From a virus: DNA of 64,000 nucleotides. The DNA is taken from the IMG/VR virus record IMGVR_UViG_3300043399_001325, positions 1 to 64,000 of that record. The stretch is one strand, 5' to 3'. The position numbers and the translations under genes were made by a program. Within the stretch, counting starts at the first letter, position 1; the number at the start of each line of letters is the position of its first letter. This document shows, one piece after another, positions 48,243-56,039 of the stretch. The notes under the pieces were generated by a model, which ran no database searches, was not told the DNA's origin, and saw only the letters and a program-made list of their open reading frames with translations.

Positions 48243-48667
48243 TTTACGACTAAGACAAAAGCCAATGCTAATGTTGCAAGAGTTGTCAATTTGTAAAATA
48301 CAGTCTTTCGCTTCTCGGATTTAAGTTCCGCTTCTCTTTGTTTTAGCTGCTCTTTAAAAATATCCCTTTGCTCATCCTTATTAGAAATGATACTTTCCAA
48401 ATTGAAAATCTGTTTATCCTTATTGAAGATAATACTGTCTTTTAAGGAAACCTTCTCTTTGAGTAACTTGAAATTTTCCCGAACAATTTTTATTTCGGCT
48501 TTACATACATCACCATTAACAAGGTCATTGGCTACCTTTCGTGCTATGGAGGTGTCGATACACACCAAGCGTAAGGAATCATTTTTTTTGCTTGTATCGT
48601 TCTGTGAAATAGCGTTCCCACATGCGAGCATCATAATGCTTAAAACGATTAATTTTAACTTTGCCAT
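48239..48667 (-). CDS. u-spanin-like lipoprotein with C-terminal TM
   Basis: A 142-aa protein. The start has a signal peptide and lipobox (IMMLACGN, Cys16), then a long charged coiled coil (VRENFKLLKEKVSLKDSIIF, SIISNKDEQRDIFKEQLKQRE) and a C-terminal TM (LTTLATLALAFVLVVN). N-terminal lipid plus C-terminal TM is the architecture of unimolecular spanins such as T1 gp11, which fuse outer and inner membranes at lysis. It follows endolysin and a coiled-coil gene and overlaps the latter by 89 bp. Confidence 0.65.
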   Translation of the reverse strand: MAKLKLIVLSIMMLACGNAISQNDTSKKNDSLRLVCIDTSIARKVANDLVNGDVCKAEIKIVRENFKLLKEKVSLKDSIIFNKDKQIFNLESIISNKDEQRDIFKEQLKQREAELKSEKRKTVFYKLTTLATLALAFVLVVN

Positions 48668-48932
48668 CTTTTCTGATTTTTTCGATTATTTGATTGTTCT
48701 CATCGATTTTGTCGTCGATGCTTAATATTTTGACTTGAAAATCTTCTATCTTTTTTTGATATTCTTCATTTTCCTTCCGTAGTTTTTTTATCTCTGATTC
48801 TATCTCATCTATTCGCTTGACCATATAGTCATTGCTAATAGAAGTAGTGTAGTTAAAAAACATTGTTACAAAAAGCAATACCAAAAGAATACCTCCAAGT
48901 ATTAAACTCGATTTGTTTTTTATTTGCTCCAT
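48579..48932 (-). CDS. N-anchored coiled-coil protein of the lysis block
   Basis: A 117-aa protein: TM at about 10-27 (LILGGILLVLLFVTMFF), then a long coiled coil (DEIESEIKKLRKENEEYQKK..) and a basic aromatic end. This is the layout of an i-spanin, yet the next gene looks like a u-spanin. Gene overlap in a different frame recalls Rz/Rz1. Alternatively a late membrane protein. Confidence 0.6.
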   Translation of the reverse strand: MEQIKNKSSLILGGILLVLLFVTMFFNYTTSISNDYMVKRIDEIESEIKKLRKENEEYQKKIEDFQVKILSIDDKIDENNQIIEKIRKDGKVKINRFKHYDARMWERYFTERYKQKK

Positions 48933-48933
48933 A

Positions 48934-49461
48934 CTAACTTTCGTTTTGAGAAATTACACCTTGACTATTTAGTCTTATGACTCTAACATTATTTGGCCGC
49001 CTAACTTTCCAAGAAGTACGACGAATTGCACTAAGTCTTGATTTTTCAATTCTTACAACACAAACCGAATTGTTTTGATTGCCCCCAAGCACATGATAGC
49101 ACACATCGTCTTCACCTACATAAATTCCTACGTGACCGCCTCCCTTACGCTTAAAGGTAAGTACATCGCCAAGCATGGCAACTGTTTGCCTTGTGCCAAA
49201 CTTATTCCAATTTAATGCCCAAAGACCATCTTGATAGGAGAAAGGGATATCCAAGCCTGCTTGATGGATGACATACCCCATGAATAATCCGCACCACGGA
49301 ATTTCATCAGCTTTATAGATATTCTCTAAGTCTAAAGTTTTTGCCCAGCCTAAAATTGTAGGGTTATGCTTGCTCCCCACAATTTCTTTTACCCCGATTA
49401 GCTTTTTAGCCTCGACCAAAATTTTTGGGGCGTTTTCTTGATTCAAATAATTGTAATTCAT
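48934..49461 (-). CDS. Endolysin-like CHAP/TIGR02594 protein
   Basis: A 175-aa protein with TIGR02594 features: IPWCGLFMGYV near residues 53-63 (catalytic Cys56), LGDVLTFKRKGGGHVGIYVG near 95-116 (His of the CHAP-like pair) and VLGGNQNNSV. Such proteins cut peptidoglycan peptide bonds. Between a holin-like gene and spanin-like genes it is the likely lysis enzyme. No signal peptide, so it would need the holin. The C-terminus is basic. Confidence 0.8.
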   Translation of the reverse strand: MNYNYLNQENAPKILVEAKKLIGVKEIVGSKHNPTILGWAKTLDLENIYKADEIPWCGLFMGYVIHQAGLDIPFSYQDGLWALNWNKFGTRQTVAMLGDVLTFKRKGGGHVGIYVGEDDVCYHVLGGNQNNSVCVVRIEKSRLSAIRRTSWKVRRPNNVRVIRLNSQGVISQNES

Positions 49462-49477
49462 TTCCTTCTTGAGTTTT

Positions 49478-49711
49478 TTACTCTAACGTTGGATTGCCAC
49501 TCCCGTTAAAAGTAGAGTTTACTTTTGCTTTCAGTATTCTTTCAACTATTGAAGTAGCTCCCTCTAACGATATATACACCGAAGAAATGATTACCCAATT
49601 ATCACCGTCAATTTTATCAAAAAAAAGTCCAAATGAACCAATGATAAAAACCACCAATTTTCTACTTATCCACTTAGATAAGTGTTTATCTACAAATTCT
49701 TGTCTACTCAT
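49478..49711 (-). CDS. Holin-like protein
   Basis: A 77-aa protein with two hydrophobic segments (RKLVVFIIGSFGLFF about 17-31 and NWVIISSVYISLEGATSIV about 38-56) separated by a charged turn (DKIDGD). Small size, two spans and position directly upstream of the endolysin fit a phage holin. Not sequence-similar to a known family by my eye. Confidence 0.6.
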   Translation of the reverse strand: MSRQEFVDKHLSKWISRKLVVFIIGSFGLFFDKIDGDNWVIISSVYISLEGATSIVERILKAKVNSTFNGSGNPTLE

Positions 49712-49715
49712 AAAA

Positions 49716-50534
49716 CTACATTACATATTGATTTATTAATTCTTGAGTCTTTTTTGTCAAAGCCTGTTCTAAAGTTAATGGCTTTTCTTTTATTAAAGGA
49801 TTTTTTTTAGTCAAGGGGTCAAGATATTTTTTCTGATTAAGGATTAGATAGTCTTGAATAACTTTTTCAAATTTACTTTTATCAGGCACTATTACCTTTT
49901 CATCGTCAACATCTACATAAACAAAAATTCGCTTATTACCTGCATAATACTCTTTATTGACATAGGCTTCTACCAATAATAATAACTCAAATTTTTCCGC
50001 ATACTTATTTTGATGCTTGGTTACATCATCCGTAATTTTATGGAATCGAATCCAGTTGAGATTTTGCCATATTTTAGGGGAAATCCTTCCAATTGATTGG
50101 AAGTGCAAAATTATGTCCGTGTCCGTGTGTCGGTTTGTACAAATTGCACCAATTAAATCGTTTGGAAGGGTGTCGGAAACATACCGATTAATATCTTCAA
50201 TTAAAAGTAAACCACCTCTAAAATCGTTCAGGATTCGAAACAATGCGTCTTGTATTTCTCGAATTGTCCATCGAACACCATTATCGTTAAAGGGTCTTAT
50301 TCTTCGGGCTTCAATTTTTGGGTGTGCTGAAAACCTAATTACGTCAGAAAGTCTTAATGCGTTAATTTGCTCGAACTCATCATTCACATCCAAAATCAAA
50401 ACCCGTCTTGGGGCAACTCCTTTGGATGGGTTTCCTACCACATATTTTTCAATCATTTTGGTAGTCGTATAAGTTTTTCCACAACCTTTTCTCCCTACCG
50501 CTACACCTAATCTTGGTTCTCTTAATTCTGCCAT
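49716..50534 (-). CDS. A32/FtsK-HerA-like packaging ATPase
   Basis: A 272-aa P-loop ATPase: Walker A GRKGCGKTYTT (14-24), Walker B GGLLLIEDINRY (107-118) and a downstream TNRHTDTDIILHFQSIGRI motif (133-151) typical of the A32/HerA-FtsK packaging family of PRD1-adenovirus-like viruses. It lacks a nuclease domain, so is not a terminase. This is the strongest argument for a tailless virion with membrane. It lies next to lysis genes and 34-aa TM gene. Confidence 0.8.
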   Translation of the reverse strand: MAELREPRLGVAVGRKGCGKTYTTTKMIEKYVVGNPSKGVAPRRVLILDVNDEFEQINALRLSDVIRFSAHPKIEARRIRPFNDNGVRWTIREIQDALFRILNDFRGGLLLIEDINRYVSDTLPNDLIGAICTNRHTDTDIILHFQSIGRISPKIWQNLNWIRFHKITDDVTKHQNKYAEKFELLLLVEAYVNKEYYAGNKRIFVYVDVDDEKVIVPDKSKFEKVIQDYLILNQKKYLDPLTKKNPLIKEKPLTLEQALTKKTQELINQYVM

Positions 50535-50537
50535 ATT

Positions 50538-50642
50538 TTAAACGTTGAAAAGTTTATACATAAAAAAAGTAAGCCATGCCAACATTATTAATAATAAAGT
50601 CAGCAATGGCTTATTGTTGTTGTTTTGACTATTACTAACCAT
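50538..50642 (-). CDS. 34-aa membrane peptide
   Basis: MVSNSQNNNNKPLLTLLLIM.. with one C-terminal TM. Fills a 110-bp gap between two larger genes with 3-bp spacing to each side. Confidence 0.5.
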   Translation of the reverse strand: MVSNSQNNNNKPLLTLLLIMLAWLTFFMYKLFNV

Positions 50643-50645
50643 TTA

Positions 50646-51716
50646 TTATCTCTTTTTTCTCGGAGTTGCTTTACCTCTTGTGCTTCTTCTTTTTGGTGGC
50701 TCTGAATCTTGACCGCTTAATCGGTCTAATTCAGCCAAAATGGATTTATCGCCAAAACTTGGCATACTTGGGTCATTCTGGAAGTCATTTTTAAAGCCTG
50801 CGTTGTCCTTTAAATTATCGTAAACTGGCTCGGAATTGAAGTTTTCTAATTGTTCTTCCAAGTTTGTTTTTGGTTTTTTTCTTTTTGGCACATTATCGTT
50901 TGAGCTTGTTACACTTGAAATATCAGTCGTGTAATCCACTAAGTCATCATTTTGAGCAACATCACTTTTTGTTTGACTTGTCGATGCTGGCTGTGATGGG
51001 GTCGGTGGCGTAGCTGGTCTTTCATAACGCATTCTTGATTCACGCATTTCAATAGTATTTTCCTTGAGAGCATCTAAAATGGAATTAGCTTGCTTTCTTA
51101 ACATAAATGCTTGCGCCCCTTTTGCTCCTAAATCTGTTAAAAAGTAATAACCCAACATTTGTTCATCGGTCATCCCGATTCCACGTTTTTTGAAAACACG
51201 CACCAAAGGTGGTCTAACCTTTTCTTTGAACTCATCATCAACTTCAAAGGCATCCTTAATGCTATTATTGTATTCTTTGGCGAAATCTCTAACGGGCATT
51301 TCTCCTGCTTGTGTTGGCAAAGTAATGTCAGCATCAATATCGCCTTCGGCAATAAGTTTGTCAATTTTTGATTCGCTAATTTGAGGTATTTTGCCAATCC
51401 AACCACACGCTTTTTCGTAAATATCCAAAGTCATGTCTGCCATCATTTCAGCCCCCATAGCCTTTTCCTTATTGTCTAATTCAGAAAAGGAAGGGTTGAA
51501 TGGTCTTTCGGGTTCAGGAGCGTCCTCCTCTTCATCAAATTCGGAAAAACTGGGTCTTTCAAATGTTGGAACTTCTAAATCCCCCATAATTTCCGCCTCA
51601 TCAATGTTTGGTCTGGTATAAGCACGTTGTTTTACGGGTGCATCTAACGGGGAATACCCGTCAATATCCTCGTTATTATCCATTATTGGTTCTGCGTAAT
51701 TAGTTTCTTGGCTCAT
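50646..51716 (-). CDS. Large disordered/helical late protein
   Basis: A 356-aa protein. N-terminal ~90 residues are acidic and disordered with two SFSEFDxEE/SFSELDNKE repeats; residues ~90-230 are helical (AEMMADMTLDIYEKACGWIG.., AKGAQAFMLRKQANSILDAL); the tail is Ser/Pro-rich and ends in a strongly basic KRRSTRGKATPRKKR. It could be a scaffold or DNA-binding core protein; no family recognised. Confidence 0.6.
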   Translation of the reverse strand: MSQETNYAEPIMDNNEDIDGYSPLDAPVKQRAYTRPNIDEAEIMGDLEVPTFERPSFSEFDEEEDAPEPERPFNPSFSELDNKEKAMGAEMMADMTLDIYEKACGWIGKIPQISESKIDKLIAEGDIDADITLPTQAGEMPVRDFAKEYNNSIKDAFEVDDEFKEKVRPPLVRVFKKRGIGMTDEQMLGYYFLTDLGAKGAQAFMLRKQANSILDALKENTIEMRESRMRYERPATPPTPSQPASTSQTKSDVAQNDDLVDYTTDISSVTSSNDNVPKRKKPKTNLEEQLENFNSEPVYDNLKDNAGFKNDFQNDPSMPSFGDKSILAELDRLSGQDSEPPKRRSTRGKATPRKKR

Positions 51717-51717
51717 T

Positions 51718-52149
51718 TTAATTGTCTTTAAGTTTTAACTTTATGTTTTTCATTTTTTTTATAATAACGTAATCCGTTGGGTGGTTTTCATCCAGCCTAT
51801 TAATTTCATTTCGTAATACTGAAATTAACGAGTCGGACTTTTTCAAAATAAACGAAATGTCTGCATTATTCAATCCTAATTTGCTGCCCAAAAGATTTGC
51901 TGAAACACCAATCGCAAAACGCCTATTATTACTTCTTTTTGCCCCGAAGAATTCTTGCGTAGTTAACTGGAATTCATCGCAAGTCAATTGAATAATATCC
52001 AACGCCTGCTTTATCTTTTCGTCATCAATCTGTAAGGTTCTTGAGTTTTTAAGAACAATTAACAGCTTGTCGATACCAATAACATTTATGGTTTTTTCCA
52101 GTTCCTTAAAAACCATAGAAAAACTTTTTTGATTTGTAGCTTCTTCCAT
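51718..52149 (-). CDS. Possible DNA-binding HTH-like protein
   Basis: A 143-aa protein: helices at the start, then FFGAKRSNNRRFAIGVSANLL and LGSKLGLNNADISFILKKS, similar in spacing to a DnaA domain IV or sigma-type HTH, then EINRLDENHPTDYVIIKKMK. May regulate late transcription. Uncertain. Confidence 0.5.
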   Translation of the reverse strand: MEEATNQKSFSMVFKELEKTINVIGIDKLLIVLKNSRTLQIDDEKIKQALDIIQLTCDEFQLTTQEFFGAKRSNNRRFAIGVSANLLGSKLGLNNADISFILKKSDSLISVLRNEINRLDENHPTDYVIIKKMKNIKLKLKDN

Positions 52150-52151
52150 AA

Positions 52152-52586
52152 CTATGGTTTTAAGTAGTTGTCAATAATTTCTTTGGTCATTTCAAATCCC
52201 CAGCTAAACGCAGCGAAGTATCCCTTAGAGTTTAATTTATCAATAGATTTTTGTTGTTCTTGTAGATGGTCGTATTCGGATACCACAACTTTGGTTTTGC
52301 CTACAGTAATAGTCTTTGTTACCTTTTGGCTTTTGAGTTCGCCATTCTTTTTAAAGGGGGAAGTTGTCTTCAGCTCAAGAAACAATCCATGATAACCCTT
52401 TTTAGGCTCAAAAATTAAAACGTCAGTACATCGAAACCCTTTTTTTTGAATTGCGGAATTTCTTCTGGCTTGACCGTTGCTTAACTTTAAGAAAGCAACC
52501 GTGTCGGATAGAAAATCCACATCGGGGTATTCGATGGAAATGTATCTTGCAATTTGTTTTTGTAATTCGTATTCAGCGTGCTTCAT
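52152..52586 (-). CDS. VRR-NUC nuclease
   Basis: A 144-aa protein with the VRR-NUC layout: a starting helix (ELQKQIARYI), GFRCTDVLIFEPKKGYHGLFLELKT (about 50-75, Asp55, Glu72 and Lys74 of the PD-(D/E)XK core) and a C-terminal EQQKSIDKLNSKGYFAAF helix and strand. These enzymes resolve or trim structured DNA. In a late operon it may be a resolvase or maturation nuclease before packaging. Confidence 0.8.
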   Translation of the reverse strand: MKHAEYELQKQIARYISIEYPDVDFLSDTVAFLKLSNGQARRNSAIQKKGFRCTDVLIFEPKKGYHGLFLELKTTSPFKKNGELKSQKVTKTITVGKTKVVVSEYDHLQEQQKSIDKLNSKGYFAAFSWGFEMTKEIIDNYLKP

Positions 52587-52604
52587 TGTTGTTGATTGTT
52601 GTTG

Positions 52605-53252
52605 TTATATCCCGTATTTCTTAGTGAATTCAGGATTTTTGAGAATCTTGCTCCCGACTAATTTTGCGAAATCATTGTCGGAAGGGTAATGCAAACCCAA
52701 ATATACTCTACTATTGGCAATATCTTCAATAATTTCCTTACAAAATTTATAAACTTGTGGGTGTTTGTTGCCAATAACATTCAAAATAACGAATGCTTGT
52801 AATGTATGCCCAGAAGGTAACGATGGAGAATCATCTGTGCTGCTTTTGTAAGGAAATAGCTTAAGTTTGTATGCATAAGCCAATTGATATGGTCTTGGTC
52901 TTTGAAAATGATACTTTAGTTTCGAAATCAAAGGCTTTAAATCTTTTGCTATTTCAGTACAATAGTTTTCTACATCGATATTTTCCTCCTTGAATATGCT
53001 TACGATTGTTTGTAATAGGTTTTTATCATAAGCCTTATACCTTTTGAGATATTCCTGATTTTCTTCATCCGAAACCGCTGCAATGGAGTCTACGATTTCA
53101 TTTAATTCATCCTTGGTTAATTCGGAATCATTAGAAGGTATTGGCTCGTTCTTTAATTCCATAAATACTGAATCCAAAAAAGATTCCTTGACAATTAAAT
53201 CCAAGACCTCTTTATTGGGATTTCCGTATGCCAATGAATTTAATACATCCAT
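52605..53252 (-). CDS. PAP2-family phosphatase
   Basis: A 215-aa protein with all three PAP2 motifs: KYHFQRPRP (KxxxxxxRP), PSLPSGHT and SRVYLGLHYPSDND (SRxxxxxHxxxD). Active-site His are present. No clear TM span was seen, so it is closer to soluble non-specific acid phosphatases than to the six-TM lipid type. Substrate could be phosphatidic acid, undecaprenyl-PP or sugar phosphate. A lipid role fits a membrane virion. Confidence 0.8.
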   Translation of the reverse strand: MDVLNSLAYGNPNKEVLDLIVKESFLDSVFMELKNEPIPSNDSELTKDELNEIVDSIAAVSDEENQEYLKRYKAYDKNLLQTIVSIFKEENIDVENYCTEIAKDLKPLISKLKYHFQRPRPYQLAYAYKLKLFPYKSSTDDSPSLPSGHTLQAFVILNVIGNKHPQVYKFCKEIIEDIANSRVYLGLHYPSDNDFAKLVGSKILKNPEFTKKYGI

Positions 53253-53264
53253 AGTGTTGTTGAA

Positions 53265-53495
53265 TTATTTACCTGACAAACAAGCCTGCATTTTCTCTTT
53301 TTCCCAAGCTGCCCAATCGAAGTTGGCTGATACTCGCATCAACATTCTTTCTTTTGCAATTTGGTCTTTGCAAGCATTCACTTTGGCATCATCCATAGGG
53401 ACGATAGTTGGCTCATTTTTTTTGTTTTTTGCTTTTAAAATCAAAGCAATGGCTACAACGCCAAGTCCAAGTAATAATAAATTTTCTGTTTTCAT
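53265..53495 (-). CDS. Small N-anchored membrane protein with two Cys
   Basis: A 76-aa protein: MKTENLLLLGLGVVAIALIL.. TM (5-21), KAKNKKNE linker, then VNACKDQIAKERMLM and KMQACLSGK. The two Cys may pair. Same plan as neighbours. Confidence 0.55.
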   Translation of the reverse strand: MKTENLLLLGLGVVAIALILKAKNKKNEPTIVPMDDAKVNACKDQIAKERMLMRVSANFDWAAWEKEKMQACLSGK

Positions 53496-53507
53496 TTTTG
53501 ATTCAGA

Positions 53508-53861
53508 TTAGGTTGAAGGATTGGTCAATATTTTCTCAACCATTCCCTTCTTAATTAGTTCAATTCTTTCATAGCTTACTTTCCCATTTTTCAGGGTAGT
53601 TCCAAACCTTACACCCCAATCGCCACCGATTAAGAATTCAGAACTTCCATAAATTTGCAATAATTTACCGAAAGGTAATTTTAAGGTTGCAAATCCGTTA
53701 TCATAGTCAACACTAACGATTTTCACGTTAGGTTGCCAAATGTTATTTATAAAAAAGGCATATCCTCCAGCAATAACAGTAATTGCTCCTACAACACTGG
53801 CGATTTTAATTATCGTTTGTGTTTGTTTGCTGAACTCAACTTTTGCTTTATCAAACAACAT
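53508..53861 (-). CDS. N-anchored membrane protein with beta domain
   Basis: A 117-aa protein: hydrophobic segment at about 17-34 (IIKIASVVGAITVIAGGYAFF), then a beta-rich domain (VKIVSVDYDNGFATLKLPFG, WGVRFGTTLKNGKVSYERIE). The soluble part resembles a small OB or LEA-like domain, perhaps related to 38984. Confidence 0.55.
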   Translation of the reverse strand: MLFDKAKVEFSKQTQTIIKIASVVGAITVIAGGYAFFINNIWQPNVKIVSVDYDNGFATLKLPFGKLLQIYGSSEFLIGGDWGVRFGTTLKNGKVSYERIELIKKGMVEKILTNPST

Positions 53862-53872
53862 AGGGATAAATT

Positions 53873-54211
53873 TTATTGGCTTACGGTGTATTTTTTACCA
53901 AGTGCCTTTTTTACATTGTACTTTACTTCCTCGACATCATCTACTAAGTTTTCAAACTCATCCTTAGACGCAGCCTCTTCAAGTTTTTGAATAGCTTTTC
54001 TATGGTACATAATGCTGTACCATGCGCTTGCGAATATTAAGCCAAATGTAACTATTGTCAAGATAGAATAAGGCTTGTCGTTTGCCATTTTTTCAATGAC
54101 ATTTGTATCACCACCACCTTCAAAACTTGGCGTAGCTTGAGCCACTGGAGGTGTACTTTGTGGAGTTGGAGTTGGCGTTTCTATTACGGGTGCTTGAACT
54201 GGTGCTTCCAT
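53873..54211 (-). CDS. Pro/Thr-rich membrane protein with FEGGG
   Basis: A 112-aa protein: Pro/Thr/Gln-rich first 30 residues ending SFEGGGDTN (GG-type motif), a TM about 48-66 (YSILTIVTFGLIFASAWYSI) and an acidic helix tail. Predicted single-span protein. Confidence 0.55.
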   Translation of the reverse strand: MEAPVQAPVIETPTPTPQSTPPVAQATPSFEGGGDTNVIEKMANDKPYSILTIVTFGLIFASAWYSIMYHRKAIQKLEEAASKDEFENLVDDVEEVKYNVKKALGKKYTVSQ

Positions 54212-54212
54212 T

Positions 54213-54635
54213 TTAAATTTTGTTTTTTTTGATTGATAATGCTATTAAAGCCAAACCTAACAATCCTCCCATTGAGGCATATGCTAATTTATGCTTTTGC
54301 ATGTGGGCTACAAACTTTTTTTTAGTTTCATTATTTGACAAAACAGGTTTAGGCTTTCCTTGTGGTCTAATCACAACCTCTTCTAAAGTTTCAATATCTT
54401 CCTTCAATGTTATTGTTTTACCATCCAAGTCTTTGGCAAGTATGGTTTGTGGTTTGTAGCCAACATAGGAAATTTTCAACTCTGATTCGGGTACTATAAT
54501 TTCATCGTTGACCTGATAATTACCCTCATAGTCAGACGTAAATACTTTTTGGACTTTACCATTGTTTATAATCGACAAGTTTGCCAATGGCAAACCTTCT
54601 CCTTTTTCGTCGATTATTTTAGCTGATAACTTCAT
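54213..54635 (-). CDS. Carboxypeptidase-regulatory-like domain with C-terminal TM
   Basis: A 140-aa protein. Residues 1-80 (MKLSAKIIDEKGEGLPLANL, TSDYEGNYQVNDEIIVPESELK, ISYVGYKPQTI) match the CarboxypepD_reg-like fold found at the N-terminus of SusC/TonB-dependent receptors, and LEEVVIRPQ follows as in a TonB-box region. Here it ends in a TM (LAYASMGGLLGLALIALSI) with KKNKI. No barrel follows. Possibly captured from the host or used to attach to host SusC-type proteins. Confidence 0.7.
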   Translation of the reverse strand: MKLSAKIIDEKGEGLPLANLSIINNGKVQKVFTSDYEGNYQVNDEIIVPESELKISYVGYKPQTILAKDLDGKTITLKEDIETLEEVVIRPQGKPKPVLSNNETKKKFVAHMQKHKLAYASMGGLLGLALIALSIKKNKI

Positions 54636-54637
54636 AA

Positions 54638-54793
54638 TTATTTGTAGCCATTTAGTCTTTTAATGGTGTAGTAATTAACAATAGCCCCTAAAGTAAAAGA
54701 CACAATCCCTACTACCACAAAAATGGTAGAAAGATGAGTATGAAATTTACCATTTTTATTGTTCTCGTTATTTATGTTGTTTTGCTCTTGCAT
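54638..54793 (-). CDS. 51-aa membrane protein
   Basis: MQEQNNINNENNKNGKFHTH.., Asn-rich start, one TM (TIFVVVGIVSFTLGAIVNYY) and a short basic end. Stop is 2 bp from the next start. Confidence 0.5.
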   Translation of the reverse strand: MQEQNNINNENNKNGKFHTHLSTIFVVVGIVSFTLGAIVNYYTIKRLNGYK

Positions 54794-54795
54794 TT

Positions 54796-55440
54796 TTATT
54801 TTTTTAAAACGAATTTTCTATATGCTAAATAACCAGCCACAATTAAAGCTACTCCCAAAATCAATTGATTCTTGTAGGTTTTCACGACTAATGAAAAACT
54901 GCCGTCATTTAACCACTCTTTTGGCAACTTTGATAGCATTACACTCTTCACCTCCCACACACGCAATTTTCCATCTTTCACTTTTCTAAAAGCTGGGTTT
55001 TGGTCGTATATTTTTTGAGCAGTCAATCCACCTCCTTGAATTACCCAATCATCGGGTTTCCCGATTGCCAATGGAAAGAAAATTGCGAAATACGTGTCAA
55101 TGTAGCTATTAATCTTTCCAGTGTATTGCTTCAGATATTCATAAACCAAATCTAATTGCTCTACTGCGGTCATTTTGATAATTTGGTCAAGAGTATATCT
55201 TTTTCCTCCAATGGTTTTGTATTTCAATCCTTTTGCATCGGGGCAAAACTGAATCAATCCTACACAGCCAATTTGGTTTTTTTCAGACGGAGAAAAAGAC
55301 CTTGCAGATTCAAAGTACATAATTGCCATCAACCAGTTAGGGTCAATTTTCAACTTGTCGCTTATCTCTCTAACTTTGGCTACAAAATCAGCACGATAGC
55401 TTTGCGGAACTTTTGATTCGTAGATTAACTCCATCACCAT
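54796..55440 (-). CDS. Lytic transglycosylase-like protein with C-terminal TM
   Basis: A 214-aa protein: LKIDPNWLMAIMYFESARSF near 30-50 (catalytic Glu of the lysozyme-like fold) and IGCVGLIQFCPDA, the SLT-type GLIQF motif. The end is a TM (LILGVALIVAGYLAYRKFV) with LKK. Membrane-anchored muramidases such as PRD1 P7 open the cell wall during entry. ATG 55440 or 55434 both possible. Confidence 0.75.
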   Translation of the reverse strand: MVMELIYESKVPQSYRADFVAKVREISDKLKIDPNWLMAIMYFESARSFSPSEKNQIGCVGLIQFCPDAKGLKYKTIGGKRYTLDQIIKMTAVEQLDLVYEYLKQYTGKINSYIDTYFAIFFPLAIGKPDDWVIQGGGLTAQKIYDQNPAFRKVKDGKLRVWEVKSVMLSKLPKEWLNDGSFSLVVKTYKNQLILGVALIVAGYLAYRKFVLKK

Positions 55441-55727
55441 AAAATTTTATCGGCATACCAACCGTTTGAACCCACTTTATGTCGGTCACTATTGTGGCGT
55501 TGCTTGTATAGCTTACGCCTTTTATTAGCATGTCCTTTTTCATAATAGCCCTTTTTTTCTTTTTCCAAGTAAGTTGGATAGTCATTCATACCTCTTGCCC
55601 CTATAGATGCTACTTTTTTCCCATTCTTGAAAACATCAATCTTTTTCAATGGATTAGTTGAGGGTTTTATTTCAACCCCCAACTTTTTTGCTTTATCGTA
55701 ACTATATGGCAATATTTTGTAAGGCAT
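55434..55727 (-). CDS. Small basic virion-type protein (NCLDV-like motif)
   Basis: A 97-aa basic protein: KIDVFKNGKKVASIGARGM, NDYPTYLEKEKKGYYEKGHA, then NKRRKLYKQRH..DRHKVGSNGWYADKILW. The pattern RRxxYxxRH...YADxxLW is, in my memory, shared with a short protein of large eukaryotic DNA viruses and some phages. I would not name a function; a DNA-condensing or packaging role is possible. Confidence 0.55.
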   Translation of the reverse strand: MPYKILPYSYDKAKKLGVEIKPSTNPLKKIDVFKNGKKVASIGARGMNDYPTYLEKEKKGYYEKGHANKRRKLYKQRHNSDRHKVGSNGWYADKILW

Positions 55728-55730
55728 AAA

Positions 55731-55976
55731 TTACGATGCTGAAAACTGTTTTACAGTTTGTCTACACGTATCTCTGCGTCGACATCTTCCGTCTTGCGCA
55801 AAATAACCAACTCCATCAGAGCCTTCACAAACACGACAAGGGGAAGAAGTTGTTTTAGTTCCATCAACCGAATAAAACCCGTCTGAATTTTTACGAGGCT
55901 TTTTGAACATAAAATATCCAACGGCAGCAACTGCTGCTAATCCCCCTACCAATAATAATGTTTTTTTAGTATTCAT
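55731..55976 (-). CDS. N-anchored protein with Cys cluster
   Basis: An 81-aa protein: TM 6-22 (LLLVGGLAAVAAVGYFMFKK), then SSPCRVCEGSD, GRCRRRDTCRQTV, four Cys that could hold a metal or two disulfides. Gene overlaps no neighbour and lies 4 bp from the 55434 gene. Confidence 0.55.
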   Translation of the reverse strand: MNTKKTLLLVGGLAAVAAVGYFMFKKPRKNSDGFYSVDGTKTTSSPCRVCEGSDGVGYFAQDGRCRRRDTCRQTVKQFSAS

Positions 55977-56039
55977 TTTTTTTAAAAATTAAGATTCAAC
56001 TTTTTTGAATCATTATGCCGTGATTGTTGTTGATTGAGT

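Noticed and set aside
49716-50534. Conjugation ATPase (VirD4/TraG or VirB4) or terminase large subunit
   Set aside because: The protein is 272 aa, has no nuclease domain or TM segments and no relaxase or T4SS genes are nearby; late-gene context favours A32-type packaging.
54638-54793. Secretory toxin or bacteriocin-like peptide
   Set aside because: No leader or immunity gene; it matches the plan of the many small TM proteins around it.
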